This document shows, in pieces, positions 48,801 to 59,880 of a stretch of 64,000 nucleotides of DNA (position 1 is its first letter; every line of letters starts with the position of its first letter). The notes beneath the pieces are model-generated. The model did not search any database, had not been told where the DNA came from, and worked only from the letters and a program-made list of their open reading frames with translations. Position numbers and translations under genes: made by a program. Source of the DNA: Mytilus trossulus. Its lineage: Eukaryota > Mollusca > Bivalvia > Mytilida > Mytilidae. The DNA lies in the NCBI RefSeq assembly GCF_036588685.1, contig NC_086378.1, positions 24,405,578 to 24,469,577 of the forward strand. The letters are read 5' to 3'.

Positions 48801-51800
48801 CATCAACATTACAACCACTTAACATCAGATTCCTGACTTAGGACAAGTGAAAACAAAAGCAGCAGGTTTAAAGGTTTTCATAGGTACCAACCTTCACCCT
48901 TACCTGAAACAATAGTGTAACATCACGACATAGAAAGAGTTGCATACAAATTTAACTCATACCAAAACTTTCTAATTTATTAAATGTGAAGAGTAAAAAA
49001 ATAATTTTATGGTTCAATAAATTTAAAATAATATATTGCTATTCATTATAAATAAATTTCTATCAAAAATAAGGCTCAAAGATATATATCAACATGAATA
49101 ACAATGTACACAGATGTTTGCGTATGAATACACAACGTTAGAGTGGGCGTGTTGCTATAAAAATTTATAACATTGAAAATAAAGCTCATTCTTTTAACCA
49201 ATCGGAAGACAGTAAATACACCAAATTTATTTAATGCAAGATATTTTTTATTCATTAGGATAAGTTTGAAATACAGAAGGATTCAATAAAGCCTGGAGCT
49301 AAGGTTGTAATAGTTGATGATTTACTAGCTACTGGCGGTAAGTAATTTAATTACATAAAAAATCAAAGAGCAGATTGCTCTGAGGTATAAGATTTCCATT
49401 GTTTCATTGACACATGTATACATGTAGCTGGATAATTTTATTTTTAAAACTAATTCAACTGCTCATGTAAAATAGCTACAAAATAGCTAATCCTGGATAA
49501 AAGTGTATGAACAATGTAATTAGACCTATTGTGTTTTATTTTTGTACTATCAATTCCAAGTTTACTTTCCACAGAAGTCACCGAGACTCAGAGTGAGAAA
49601 AGGTATTTCACCTGGTACATTATCTTATCACTTATTTTCCTACGTTATTTCTAGGAGGCACCCCATTCCTAACTCTTTAAATATTTAATTTCCTTTTGGT
49701 CAGTGATCATGACTCCTTTCCATACACATTTATCGGTTTAAACTGCGATCGTTTTTAATATAATACGACGTTTATTAACAGAACGAGCTAATACTCGATT
49801 TCAGAATTCACGGAAGTTACTTCCGGAAGAGAAACAACTCGAAACGATAATATGGAAGACTCCATTTTGCCGAAAGGGGTGTTCTACGATGTGGACGATA
49901 TCTATTTTAATTTAAATGATGCATATGATTTAAAATTATGCAACAACGATAACCCTCAATAGCAGACATATATAGAAAAGATCACACGAGTTATAAATTA
50001 ATTAATTGAGTGGGGAATCTAGAGCAACCATTCAATCTAAAACCCCTTGAAGTCAAGAAAACTATACGCATGCGCATAATTTCCAAAACAAACCCTGAAG
50101 CAGGAAAGTATATTAAATGTTTATTAAGGGCATACAATACAGTTTCAGGGGAGGTAATGACGTTGCTAATGTAAAATATTATTTTCGCGATGTCAAGCTG
50201 TGACATATCGAGAAAAGATGCATTTTTTTCGACTGATTTTTATCATTTAAACTGATTTAATTTGAAAACGAGTTCATGGACCCCTATTTTTCAAAACAGC
50301 AATTTGTTCCATTTTGTAGGGAGATTATGTGACCCAAATTTTATAAAACTGTAAATAGAGGATTTTTTTTTATTTTGATAAACATGCATCAAAAAATGAC
50401 GTATTTTCCAAAATTCATGAACATTTGATAAATATGAGTTATTTCTGAATAAAAAATGCATAATAATTTAGGATATTAATAAAATACAGAAATTACCGAT
50501 TATTTAACAAAAAAACAATTTGTGTTTATCTTTTAAAACAAACTAGAGGCTCTAAAGAGCCTGTGTCTCTCACCTTGGTCTATGTGAATATTAAACAAAG
50601 GACGCAGATGGATTCATGACAACTTTGTGTTTTGGTGATGGTAATATGTTTGTACATCTTACTTTACTGAACATTCAAGCTGCTATCAATATCTCTATCT
50701 ATAATGAACTTGGCCCAGTAGTTTTAGTGGAAAATGTTAGTAAAAATTTACAAATTTTATGAAAATTGTTTAAAGTTGACTATAAAGGACAATAACTCCT
50801 TAGGGGACCATTTTGGTCATGTTGACTAATTTTAAGGTATCACTTTGCAGTACATTATTGCTGTTTACAGTTTATCTCTATCTAATCCAGATTTGCTCTA
50901 AATGCTTTAATTTTTGAGTTATAAGCCAAAAACTGCATTTTACACCTTTGTTCTATTTTTAGCCGTGGCGGCCATCTTGGTTGAATTGCCGGGTCATCGG
51001 ACATATTTTACAAACTAGTTACCCCAAAGATGATTGTGGCCAAGTTTGGATTTATTTGGCCCAGGAGTTTCAGAGGAGAAGATTTTTGTAAAAGATTACA
51101 AAGATTTACGAAAAATGGTTAAAAATTGACTATAAAGGGCAATAACTCTTAAAGGGGTCAACTGACCATTTTGGTCATGTTGACTTATTTGTAAATCTTA
51201 CTTTGCTGAACATAATTGCTGTTTACAGTTTATCTCTATCTATTATAATATTCATGATAATAACCAAAAACAGCAAAATTTCCTTAAAATTACCAAATAA
51301 GGGGCAGCAACCCAATAATGGGTTGTCTGATTTATCTGAAAATTTCAGGGCAGATAGATCTTTACCTAATAAACAATTTGACCCCCCCCCCTGTTTTAGC
51401 CCCATCAGATTTGCTGTAAATGCTTTGGTTTTTGAGTTATAAGCCAAAAACTGCATTTTACCCCTATGTTCTATTTTTAGCCATGGTGGCCATCTTGGAT
51501 GTTTGGCAGGGTCACCGGACACATTTTTTTATCTAGATACCCCAATGATGATTGTGGCCAAGTTTGGTTTAATTTGGCCCAGTAGTTTCAGAGGAGAAGA
51601 TTTTTGTAAAAGATTACAAAGATTTACGAAAAATGGTTAAAAATTGACTATAAAGGGCAATAACTCCTAAAGGGGTCAACTGACCATTTTGGTCATGTTG
51701 ACTTATTTGTAAATCTTACTTTGCTGAACATTATTGCTGTTTACAGTTTATCTCTATCTATTATAATATTCAAAATAATAACCATAAACAACAAAATTTC

Positions 51801-54214
51801 CTTAAAATTACGAAATCAGGGGCAGCAACCCAACAACGGGTTGTCCAAAACATCTGAAAATTTGAGGGCAGATAGATCTTCACCTGATCAACAATTTTAC
51901 CCCATGTCAGATTTGCTCTAAATGCTTTTGTTTTTGAGTTATAAGCCAAAAACTGCATTTTACCCCTATGGTCTATTTTTAGCCTTGGCGGCCATCTTGG
52001 ATGGTTGGCCGGGTCATCGGACACAGTTTTTAAACTAGATACCTCAATGATGATTGTGGCCAAGTTTGGTGTAATTTGACCCAGTAGTTTCAGAGGAGAA
52101 GATTTTTGTAAAAGCTAACGACGGACGACGACGCCGGATGCCAAGTGATGAGAAAAGCTCACTTGGCCCTTTGGACCAGGTGAGCTAAAAAGTTATGATT
52201 TTCTTCCAAAAAAGAAATTACGGCCACAAATCTGAATTTTGAGCAAATATACAAAATTTTGACCTCATTTTACCCCAAAAGTAGCACATGAAGGTATATT
52301 TTTTATTACATATTTTATTTAATCAGGTAAAAAATAGCCTATATACAAATTTTCACGAACTTGTAAATACAGGATCAAAACTGTATCGTATGTCCTTAAA
52401 CGACCAAGATGGCTCTCTATTTCTTTATGGAAATACAATCTAAAATATCAGTTTCATAATGGTAACATATAAGAAAAACTCCACTTCAGTTCTTATATGA
52501 CAGAAACAGATTGATCGGAATTCAGAGAACTCTTGCATTTTACCAAAACTGGGAATTCCCTCTAATGTGTTTCTAAATTTATAAATACACTAAATATAAA
52601 TACTGCTTAATTCTGTTTTTCCGTGTTGTTAAAAACATGCATATATAAGTCAAGGGAATTATTAAACATGAAGATTATGAAAAGAACATGATAGGAAAGT
52701 TGCAATCCATCCTTTTGTTTGTTTTTACCTTTTCAAGCAAGACAATCATAAGAATCCGAGATGTTCCTTAATATTGAGAATAAAAGGATTGAAAGCAATC
52801 GTATCCCAAAAATTGAATTACTTTTCATCATGGTCATAATTTTATACAAATATATCATGCTTACAAGGGGTATTTGCCAAAAAAAACGGTTGAGAGGTAC
52901 AAATTTCCAGAGCCGTTAGGCGAGGGAAATTTGATTACCTCGAAACCGGTATTTTTGGCAAATACCCCTTGTAAGCATGATATATTTGTTTAATTCCACC
53001 GAATGTTCCACCTCAAAAAAAATATTATAATCAGGTATCATATGAAATTTTGACTTGAATGTATAATTTTTGTATACACTGCAACTGTGCTATTTGCGCA
53101 GTCAAGTTATATTGACCATATTATCATTTCTTATTATTTTTTATGTACAGTCACTGACTGTATATATATCTCCCTTTTTATTATAAAAAGCTGGTTGTCG
53201 GCTGACTTCTACAAGTGATAATCAGTTTCAGTGAAGCGTAATACAAGTGGATTCCAGTTTTATGTGACTGGTTGACATTTCGTTTCCATGGAGTTATATT
53301 TATGGCGTTATTTCCCGTATTTTTACGTCATTCTTTCCAAATTCAATATAAATGATGTTTTTTATCCTAAATATTTCATCTGGAACCATATATTTAGAAT
53401 GCCCATGAATTTGTCAGATTAGAATAGAAATAATTCTTTGATTTATTTTCAGACATGGTATTTGCTAGGGTATTTCCCATCTGCCATGGTATTTGCTAGC
53501 AAAACCCCGGCATATGGAATTCCCTAATGGCAAATACCCCTGCAGAGAAAAGAAAACATCAAAATATAGAAATTGGTGAAAAATACCATGTTTCTCAACC
53601 AATCAAAATACAGCATTATTACATAAGGTGGAATTATACCAAAAATCTTCAGAAAAAAAAACCCCAACTTTTGTTTATAATCATACTAGTACAATCATTT
53701 GTTAATTGTCATGATTGTATTGTGCAAAAATAATATGGAGTTTACAACTGAATAAATAAACTTTGGTTCATACAAATCAGTACTGTGGACATATGGTGGA
53801 CCAAATTGCTAACTTATACTACTAAAATGTTGATAAATAACAATAAGTTTTTCCAACACCTATATCTTACATCCTGTAGTATACAAATTTGGGTAGGCTA
53901 GTAGGTAGGGGTACAGTAAACATGCATTCTTTTTTATTTAGCCTTAAAGAAATATGACCAAATTATTCTAAATACCATACCTGTCTTGTCATTCTCTTTA
54001 AAAATGTGTAATGAATAGCTGAACTTTTTGTCAAAATCAATTTACATATGACAACATTTTCTGCTTTCTTTTAACAGGTACAATGAAAGCTGCTTGTGAG
54101 CTACTTGAAAAAGCTTCTGGAGATGTGTTAGATTGTTTAGTTGTTATAGAGCTAAGTGATTTGAAAGGGAGAGACAGAATTTCTAAAACATTGTCATCGC
54201 TGATACAGTATTAA
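45799..54214 (+). CDS. APRT: Adenine phosphoribosyltransferase, complete four-exon gene
   Basis: Exons 45799-45881, 47287-47524, 49259-49337 and 54078-54214, all GT-AG, phases consistent; 537 nt, 178 aa (human 180). The cytosolic enzyme makes AMP from adenine and PRPP in purine salvage. Conserved features: FPKPGVLF near the N-terminus, GLDSRGFLFGP (63-73), RKAGKLPG (87-94), YSLEYG with catalytic Glu104, and the PRPP-binding loop VVIVDDLLATGGT (123-135). The junction of exons 1 and 2 gives Trp28 where human has Arg (FRDI versus FWDI). The start is the first in-frame ATG and matches the family start. AATAAA at 54311 is a likely poly(A) signal. It is divergent from CCDC102A. Confidence 0.95.
45882..47286. 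other. APRT intron 1
   Basis: 1.4 kb AT-rich intron; an imperfect inverted repeat (TTCTCGCTTGAGATGGAA / TTCCAGCTCAAGCGAGAA) lies at about 47082-47146. No coding sequence. Confidence 0.7.
47287..47524 (+). CDS. APRT: APRT exon 2
   Basis: 238 nt, acceptor TTTCTTTTAG, donor CAG/GTTAGT. Encodes DIFPVLRD through YSLEYGQ, including GLDSRGFLFGP and the catalytic Glu. Confidence 0.95.
48566..48936 (+). repeat. 'GATATAGGAAGATGTGG' family, long copy in APRT intron 2
   Basis: Collinear with 62451-62830 over its length, including CAACAAGCTATAAGGGGC-like and ATCAGATTCCTGACTTAGGA segments; diverged by substitutions. Confidence 0.8.
48975..49233 (+). repeat. Repeat shared with the APRT downstream region, copy 1
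   Basis: From AATGTGAAGAGT through AAATAAGGCTCAAAGA and GTATGAATACACAACG to ACACCAAATTTATTTA; matches 55108-55375 in the same orientation, 6.1 kb away. Confidence 0.75.
49259..49337 (+). CDS. APRT: APRT exon 3
   Basis: 79 nt, acceptor TTATTCATTAG, donor GGCG/GTAAGT. Encodes the PRPP-binding segment VVIVDDLLATG. A dispersed repeat ends about 25 bases before its acceptor. Confidence 0.95.
50544..52190 (+). repeat. Compound repeat with ~510-bp tandem units
   Basis: Begins AGAGGCTCTAAAGAGCCTGT and TCTCACCTTGGTC; ends GGACCAGGTGAGCTAAAA, so the ends are partly inverted. Inside, segments such as CAAAAACTGCATTTTAC (about 50931, 51450, 51950) and TGACTATAAAGGGCAATAAC (about 51127, 51647) recur at ~500-520 bp. 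The last ~100 bp has GACGACGACGCCGGATGCC. A short version lies at 29902-30096. Confidence 0.8.
52847..52988. mobile_element. Long foldback element
   Basis: Perfect 37-bp arms (52847-52883 and 52952-52988; core GCTTACAAGGGGTATTTGCC) with a loop that itself pairs imperfectly (GGTTGAGAGGTA/TACCTCGAAACC). Related GGCAAATACCCC pieces appear near 53530, suggesting a larger element of about 800 bp. Confidence 0.75.
54078..54214 (+). CDS. APRT: APRT exon 4 with stop
   Basis: 137 nt, acceptor TTTTAACAG; GTMKAACELLEKASGD to a TAA at 54212-54214. The end SSLIQY corresponds to human SLLQYE. Confidence 0.95.
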
Positions 54215-54310
54215 TCCATGATTATCACTTTCTTTATATTCCTGAATGATTTAGAAGTGTATCTGACAGGATAAATCCACAAACTATCTTCTTTTCTAGT
54301 CTACTTATGC

Positions 54311-54316
54311 AATAAA
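54311..54316 (+). terminator. APRT: Candidate APRT poly(A) signal
   Basis: AATAAA 97 bases after the APRT stop codon. Confidence 0.55.
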
Positions 54317-54562
54317 TGTCAGAACAGGTTCTAAATTAAAAATTCATCATCAAAGACAGATTCACTGCTAATTCATAAATGTTCTTATAAGATATATGTA
54401 ATCTTTTGGTCAAATTTGTGATTGCTACATCATAACAAACGAAACATGCAATGTACTGGTAAATTTAAAATTACATGTGGTCCTATGCTTGCTTGTTTTA
54501 TCTTATTAAAGACAATGATATTTATTTTTTTGGTTGTAAAACATAGAAAAAGAAATCATGAA

Positions 54563-54697
54563 CTTCATGCAATCTTATTAAAATAAGTTCTCATCACTTG
54601 CTTCTCAATTTTTTATATGTCGCCGTGCACACAGCGACATATAAAATATCGAGGAGCAAGTGATGAGAACTTATTTTAATAAGATTGGACCTTCATG
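54563..54697. mobile_element. Foldback MITE just downstream of APRT
   Basis: 118-bp foldback (54570-54687). The outer 33-bp arms (starting CAATCTTATTAAAATAAG) are perfect, and an inner 10-bp stem TATATGTCGC/GCGACATATA follows. CTTCATG lies on both sides (54563-54569 and 54691-54697), a possible target duplication with three extra bases at the right. Confidence 0.7.
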
Positions 54698-55034
54698 ATA
54701 AATAACTTTTTATACCTGACATTTCATGTCTTAATAATATATGTTTGAATCATGAGGCCCCTCATGGTGGTATTCAAAGTAATCACACAATCACATTTTT
54801 TTTGTCAATATAATCAAATAATCATTAATTAATTTTTTAAACAAGATAATCAAATTTTCAATAATACAGTCTTAGATGATCAAATAATTCAGTAATCATG
54901 AAATATCTTGACTGATAATCAAATAATCATGGCCAGGTAATCATCTAATCATAAACCCCACAAGGAGCCTCAATCATACACAAATGTGATTTAACTTGCA
55001 TTTATATTTTCCATCTGTAAGTCTATATTTTATT

Positions 55035-55380
55035 TAATGAATGGCTATTATCTAAAACTAAGTTTTGACTCTTTACATTGTCATTGAATAATCTGCGAAG
55101 CGGATTATGTAAAATGTGAAGAGTCAAAACTTAGTTTTATGGTTCAATAAATTCAAAATAAATTATTGCCATTCATTACAAATAAATTTCTATCAAAAAT
55201 AAGGCTCAAAGAACTTTTTATATTATTTATATTAACAATTACAAGGTACATACATGTTGGTGTATGAATACACAACGTCAGTTTGGGCGTGTCGCCATCA
55301 AAATTGACAACATTGAAAATAAAACTAATAATTTTAATCAATCAGAAGACAGTAAAAACACCAAATTTATTTATTCTCAT
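55035..55380 (+). repeat. Repeat shared with APRT intron 2, copy 2, with inverted repeat
   Basis: Opens with a 20-bp inverted repeat (AAAACTAAGTTTTGACTCTT and complement, about 55054-55140) and continues collinear with 48975-49233 from AATGTGAAGAGT to ACACCAAATTTATTTA. Confidence 0.7.
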
Positions 55381-57612
55381 ATCATTACAGGTATTTGCAT
55401 TTTATACAAGTTAGTTTCTCCTATTTTTATTAGAGAAACAAAGCTGAGGATAACAAAATATTTTGAATTAAAAAAAAATAGAATTTTAGAATTATTTTTG
55501 AATTAATGTAAGTGATTGCATTAAACATTGACAACTTTTTTCTTACACAAACTGTAAAAATCACCTTGTAACCTCATGAAACAAAATTATGACGAGAAAT
55601 GTGAGGGTAAACAGGCAAAAGTTTTACAGGTAATTCATGGATAAAACTAGAGGAGTCCAAATATCTGACAAAAAATCAAAAAAACTAGACAATTCAGAAT
55701 AAAAAGAAAATGACATTTATTTTATTCAATTGTTTACTTAAATGATACTTGACTGTTGAAAAGAAAATTGAATCAAATAGAAAATGTAGATTATGTATGT
55801 GAATTTGATCATAACATGTACTTTTTTTTTTGGCACATGCTTTTTTGTAATCTGAGGGATTATATACTTTATATCAGGATTTTTTAGTGCTTGAATATAT
55901 TTTAGATAAATTTTAATGTATATATATTTGTTACATTTTGAATTGATGTACATTTGTTGAAAGTTATTAGCATTTACCTTTGTTAAGAAAATATTGCTGT
56001 CAGTGTACAACGAAACATTTTGTTATAAATTTCTACTTAATTTTCTGATAGAATTTTGCTTTTAAAATAATTTAAATGACTCATGGTTCTGTCATTCAGG
56101 CAGTGTATGCAGATGGGAAAGATCCTCAACAGAAAATGTATAATCAAATTTTTTTTATAATATAATTTTTTTAACACAAAAATATTTGGTTTTCAGATGA
56201 CTTCAACTGAAATAACTACCTATCATTTACAAGATTGTAGTAGGCTCTGAAACAATTATTGGTCCCTTTTGATCAGTTATTATATTCGACAGAAACAGCA
56301 TAACCCATGCTTGTTAAGTTCTAATGTAAAAACTTCATGCAAAATTAGAATAACTAGAATATATACAGATTTAAAAAAAAAATGAAAAAATTAAGATATC
56401 TGACAATCTTTTTTCCCCCATTTATTCCATTTATGAAAGTAAAATTTTGTGTTGAATATTTTTCTTTTAGTTTAATTTCCTTTTTAAAATCCTTCATTTC
56501 ATGTGATTATTAAATGATAAGTTTTATTTGTTAAAGGTTTTTTTTACATGCATGGTTGTTTTGTGGATGAAAATTCTATTTATTTTTCTTTCAGTTTTCA
56601 AGTCTTCCATCTGAATAAAGATGATTTATAACTGGTTTATTTGTGTATATGTCTTGTTTTAACAGTACAATGCAATATCAGTAGGAATATGAAGAATATT
56701 TTTTTTCTAATTTTCCTTGTTTATTTCAGATTAATTAAAAAGAAAAAAAATATATATATAGAGATAATTGTAAATGACACAAACTAGTTAAATACCAGGC
56801 ATTTAATTGATAAAAGGAAATTATTTTTTTTAATTTTCTTTACTGTAATACTCCCTGGAAGTGCTTGTACCTGGTATGGAGTTTTTAGTCATTTACTGTT
56901 TGTTTTTTTATATTATTTTTTTCAGTATTCCCAGTGAACTTGACTTTTTTTTTAAATTCTGAATTAAGCTTTTGTTTCTATATCTATCTGTATGAATATT
57001 ATTTTTTGTGACTTTTAAACAAAAAAATATGCTAAAAACTGACATAAATCTGATAATGAAAAATTTGGTGTTCCATGAACCAATTTTGGTATATGATAAT
57101 TTTTGGCAATTTTTTTAATGTATATTTGGGTAATTTTAGGAAACTTTTGATGTATATTTGAATAAAGTTTGGAAGACTGAATTTAGTTTACATGATATAC
57201 ATAATAAACAGTTGCATTTAAGATCTGTAAGAGTGGACAATATGTGGATCAAATACATGTTGTACAGAGGCCAAAAGTTTTGGGGCCTGTTCTGTTCCTT
57301 AATAACTATAAATGATGTTTGACAATATTTGGTTTGTGGGTGGTTGCATAGAGTATATGTAGATCGGAGATATATCAAAGGGTATGACCTTAATTTAACT
57401 CTCCTTTGTTCAAATGATTGATTGATTGATTCGATTTATTGCTTAGTATCTATTGACAAATATTTCGTGCATATTCAGTACAAAAGCAAATCCCAAAGGT
57501 ATAACTTGAAAAGTGGTTGGACCAGAATAGGCAGGAAATTGAGACTGCCACTGAAACTAGGGTACAATGTATGTTGGATAGGAACAATAATTATCCCTTG
57601 CAATATCCAGGT
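55381..57612. other. Gene-free AT-rich region
   Basis: No coding signal or repeat family recognised. It includes long A and T runs and a short (TGAT)n tract at about 57415-57431. Confidence 0.5.
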
Positions 57613-57860
57613 TACCTAAAGACAAGAGTGCACATGCTGAAATGTCTCGCCTTCTTTACACATCATTGACATTATGTTGATAGTCCTTAATAGAAAGCTT
57701 TACTACAACTATCACATAAACACAGCATGATTCAAGAAATTGAGGTCAAGGTCATATAAACCAAACAAGAAATGCATGTGTACCTTACAATCTTTCAATG
57801 AATAAAATATAGTTGACCTATTGTTGATAGTTTTTAAGAAACAGACTTAACTTGTATTTT
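57613..57860 (+). repeat. Dispersed ~1.06 kb repeat, copy C (truncated)
   Basis: Begins ACAAGAGTGCACATGCTGAA like copies A and B and follows them for ~240 bp, then passes into other sequence. It keeps one AGGTCAAGGTCA motif. Confidence 0.8.
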
Positions 57861-57964
57861 TGTCCATCTGATGAGTTAAGCCTTTTTCAACTGATTTTTA
57901 TAGTTCTTTCTAATGTTGTACTGTTATACCACTGTCCCAGGTTATCTGTGACAACAACCTTAAA

Positions 57965-59880
57965 CCAGATGCTCCTCAGGGCGCAGCTTTATATGACCGC
58001 AGAGGTTGAACACTGAACGGTTGGGGCAAGTATGGACACAACATTCAAGCTGAATCCAGCTCTAAATTTGGATTGTGATTAAATAGTTGACACAGCATAG
58101 GTTTCTGACACAGAATGAATGTGTTCTAATGAAAATCCCTCTTTCCCTACTCCAAAACTGATCTCAATTCAAATTTCTAATGGAGTTTGCAACAATAACT
58201 ACTCATTTAAATACATCCTAAAATATTAAGATGTAAAAAAGTGCTTGTGATCACTGAATGGTAAAGATTGTTTTGATTTATCAGTTGGTAGTAAAAAGAG
58301 AATATATGTTGTATATTGTATATAACAATGATTTAAGTTGATTCTGGACAAAGAAAGATAACTCCAATTAAAAAAATTCTTGCTATTGCACAATATTGTG
58401 CAATCAGATATTTCTTGCTTACAATTCTGGACAAAGAAACATAACTCTAATTAAAAAAAAATTTGCTATTATTGCACAACATTGTGCAATTAGATATTTC
58501 TTGCTATTGCGCAATACTGTGCAATTGAAAAGACTTGCTATTGCACAATACTGTGCAATTGAAGATTTCTTGCTATTGCGCAATATTGTGCAATGGAAAA
58601 TTTCTTGCCATTGCACAATACTGTGCAATTGGAGATTTTTTGATATTGCTGAATACTGTGCAATTGAAAATTTCAATAATCAGAAATCAAAAATCTAAGT
58701 ACATGCAGTATAGATTCAGCATACTAAAGAAGCCCAAAGATTTAATTTTTGTTTAAATCAAACTTAATTTAATTTTGGACCCTTACGACTTTAATGTAGA
58801 CCAATTTGAAAACAGGACCAAAATTAAGAATCTCCATACACATTTAGATTTGGCATATCAAAGAACCCCAATAATTCAATTCTTGATGAAATCAAACAAT
58901 TTTTAATTTTGGACCCTGAAAATTTTGGACCAACTTGAAAACTGGGCCAATAATAAAAAATCTAAGTACATTTTTGGATTCAGCTTAACAAAGAACCCCA
59001 AGTATTCATTTTTTGTTAAAATTAAACTTAGTTTAATTTTGGACCCTTTGGACCTTCATGTAGACCAATTTGAAAACGGGACCAAAAATTAAGAATCTAC
59101 ATAGTAACACAGTTAGATTCGGCATATCAAAGAACCCCAATTATTCAATTTTGGATGAAATCAAACAAAGTTTAATGTTGGGCCCTTTGGGCCCCTTATT
59201 CCTAAACTGTTGGGACCAAAACTCCCAAAATCAATCCCAAACTTCCTTTTTTGGTTATAAACCTTGTGTTGAATTTCATAGATTTCTATTTACTTACACT
59301 AAAGTTGTGGTGCCAATACCAAGAAAAATGCTTATTTGAGCCCCTTTTTGGCCCCTTATTCCTAAACTGTTCCGACCTCAACTCCCAAAATCAATCCCAA
59401 TCTTCCTTTTGTGGTTATAGACCTTGTGTTTAAATTTCATTGATTTCTATTTACCTACACTAAAGTTATTGTGCGAAAACCAAGAATAATGCTTAATTGG
59501 GGCCTTTTATTGGCCCCTAATTCCTAAACTGTTGGAACCAAAACTCCCAAAATTAATCCCAATCTGTCTTTGGTGGTCATAAACCTTGTGTCAAAATTTC
59601 ATAGATTTCTATTTGCTTAAACTAAAGTTATAGTGCGAAAACCAAGAAAATGCTTATTTGGGCCCTTTTTGGCCCCTAATTCCAAAACTGTTGGGATCAA
59701 AACTCCCAAAATCAATACCCACCTTCCTTTTGTGGTCATAAACCTTGTATTAAAATTTCATAGATTTCTATTCACTTTTACTAAGTTAGAGTGCGAAAAC
59801 TAAAAGTATTGGGACGATGACGACCACGACAATGACTATGACGCCAACGTGATAGCAATATACGACGAAATTTTTTTCAA
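57965..59880 (+). repeat. Compound dispersed repeat with three internal tandem arrays
   Basis: Starts CCAGATGCTCCTCAGGGCGC and ends near ACGACCACGACAATGACTAT and a T/A-rich tail. Internal arrays: a 35-bp palindromic minisatellite (58471-58670), ~132-bp units (GGACCCTT...ACCAATTTGAAAAC, about 58776-59180) and ~160-bp units (CCTAAACTGTT at 59201, 59361, 59523 and about 59682). I recognise the opening as a widespread mussel repeat. Open frames here are repeat-derived. Confidence 0.75.
58471..58670. repeat. 35-bp palindromic minisatellite
   Basis: Palindromic cores of the form ATTGCACAATATTGTGCAAT start at 58471, 58506, 58540, 58575, 58610 and 58645; a perfect 20-bp version stands alone at 58385-58404. 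Cores are separated by ~15 bp such as TGAAAATTTCTTGCT. Confidence 0.9.

Larger units (their letters stand above)
47525..49258. other. APRT intron 2 with dispersed repeats
   Basis: Contains repeat-like sequence at about 47880-48330, a long copy of the 'GATATAGGAAGATGTGG' family (48566-48936) and a repeat shared with the region downstream of the gene (48975-49233). Confidence 0.7.
49338..54077. other. APRT intron 3 with large repeats
   Basis: 4.7 kb intron. It holds a ~1.65 kb compound repeat (50544-52190) and a long foldback (52847-52988) with related sequence to about 53640. About 49340-50540 is AT-rich with no feature I can name. Confidence 0.7.

Noticed and set aside
59070-59433. 89- and 60-codon frames near 59.1-59.4 kb
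   Set aside because: Derived from ~132- and ~160-bp tandem units of a dispersed repeat.
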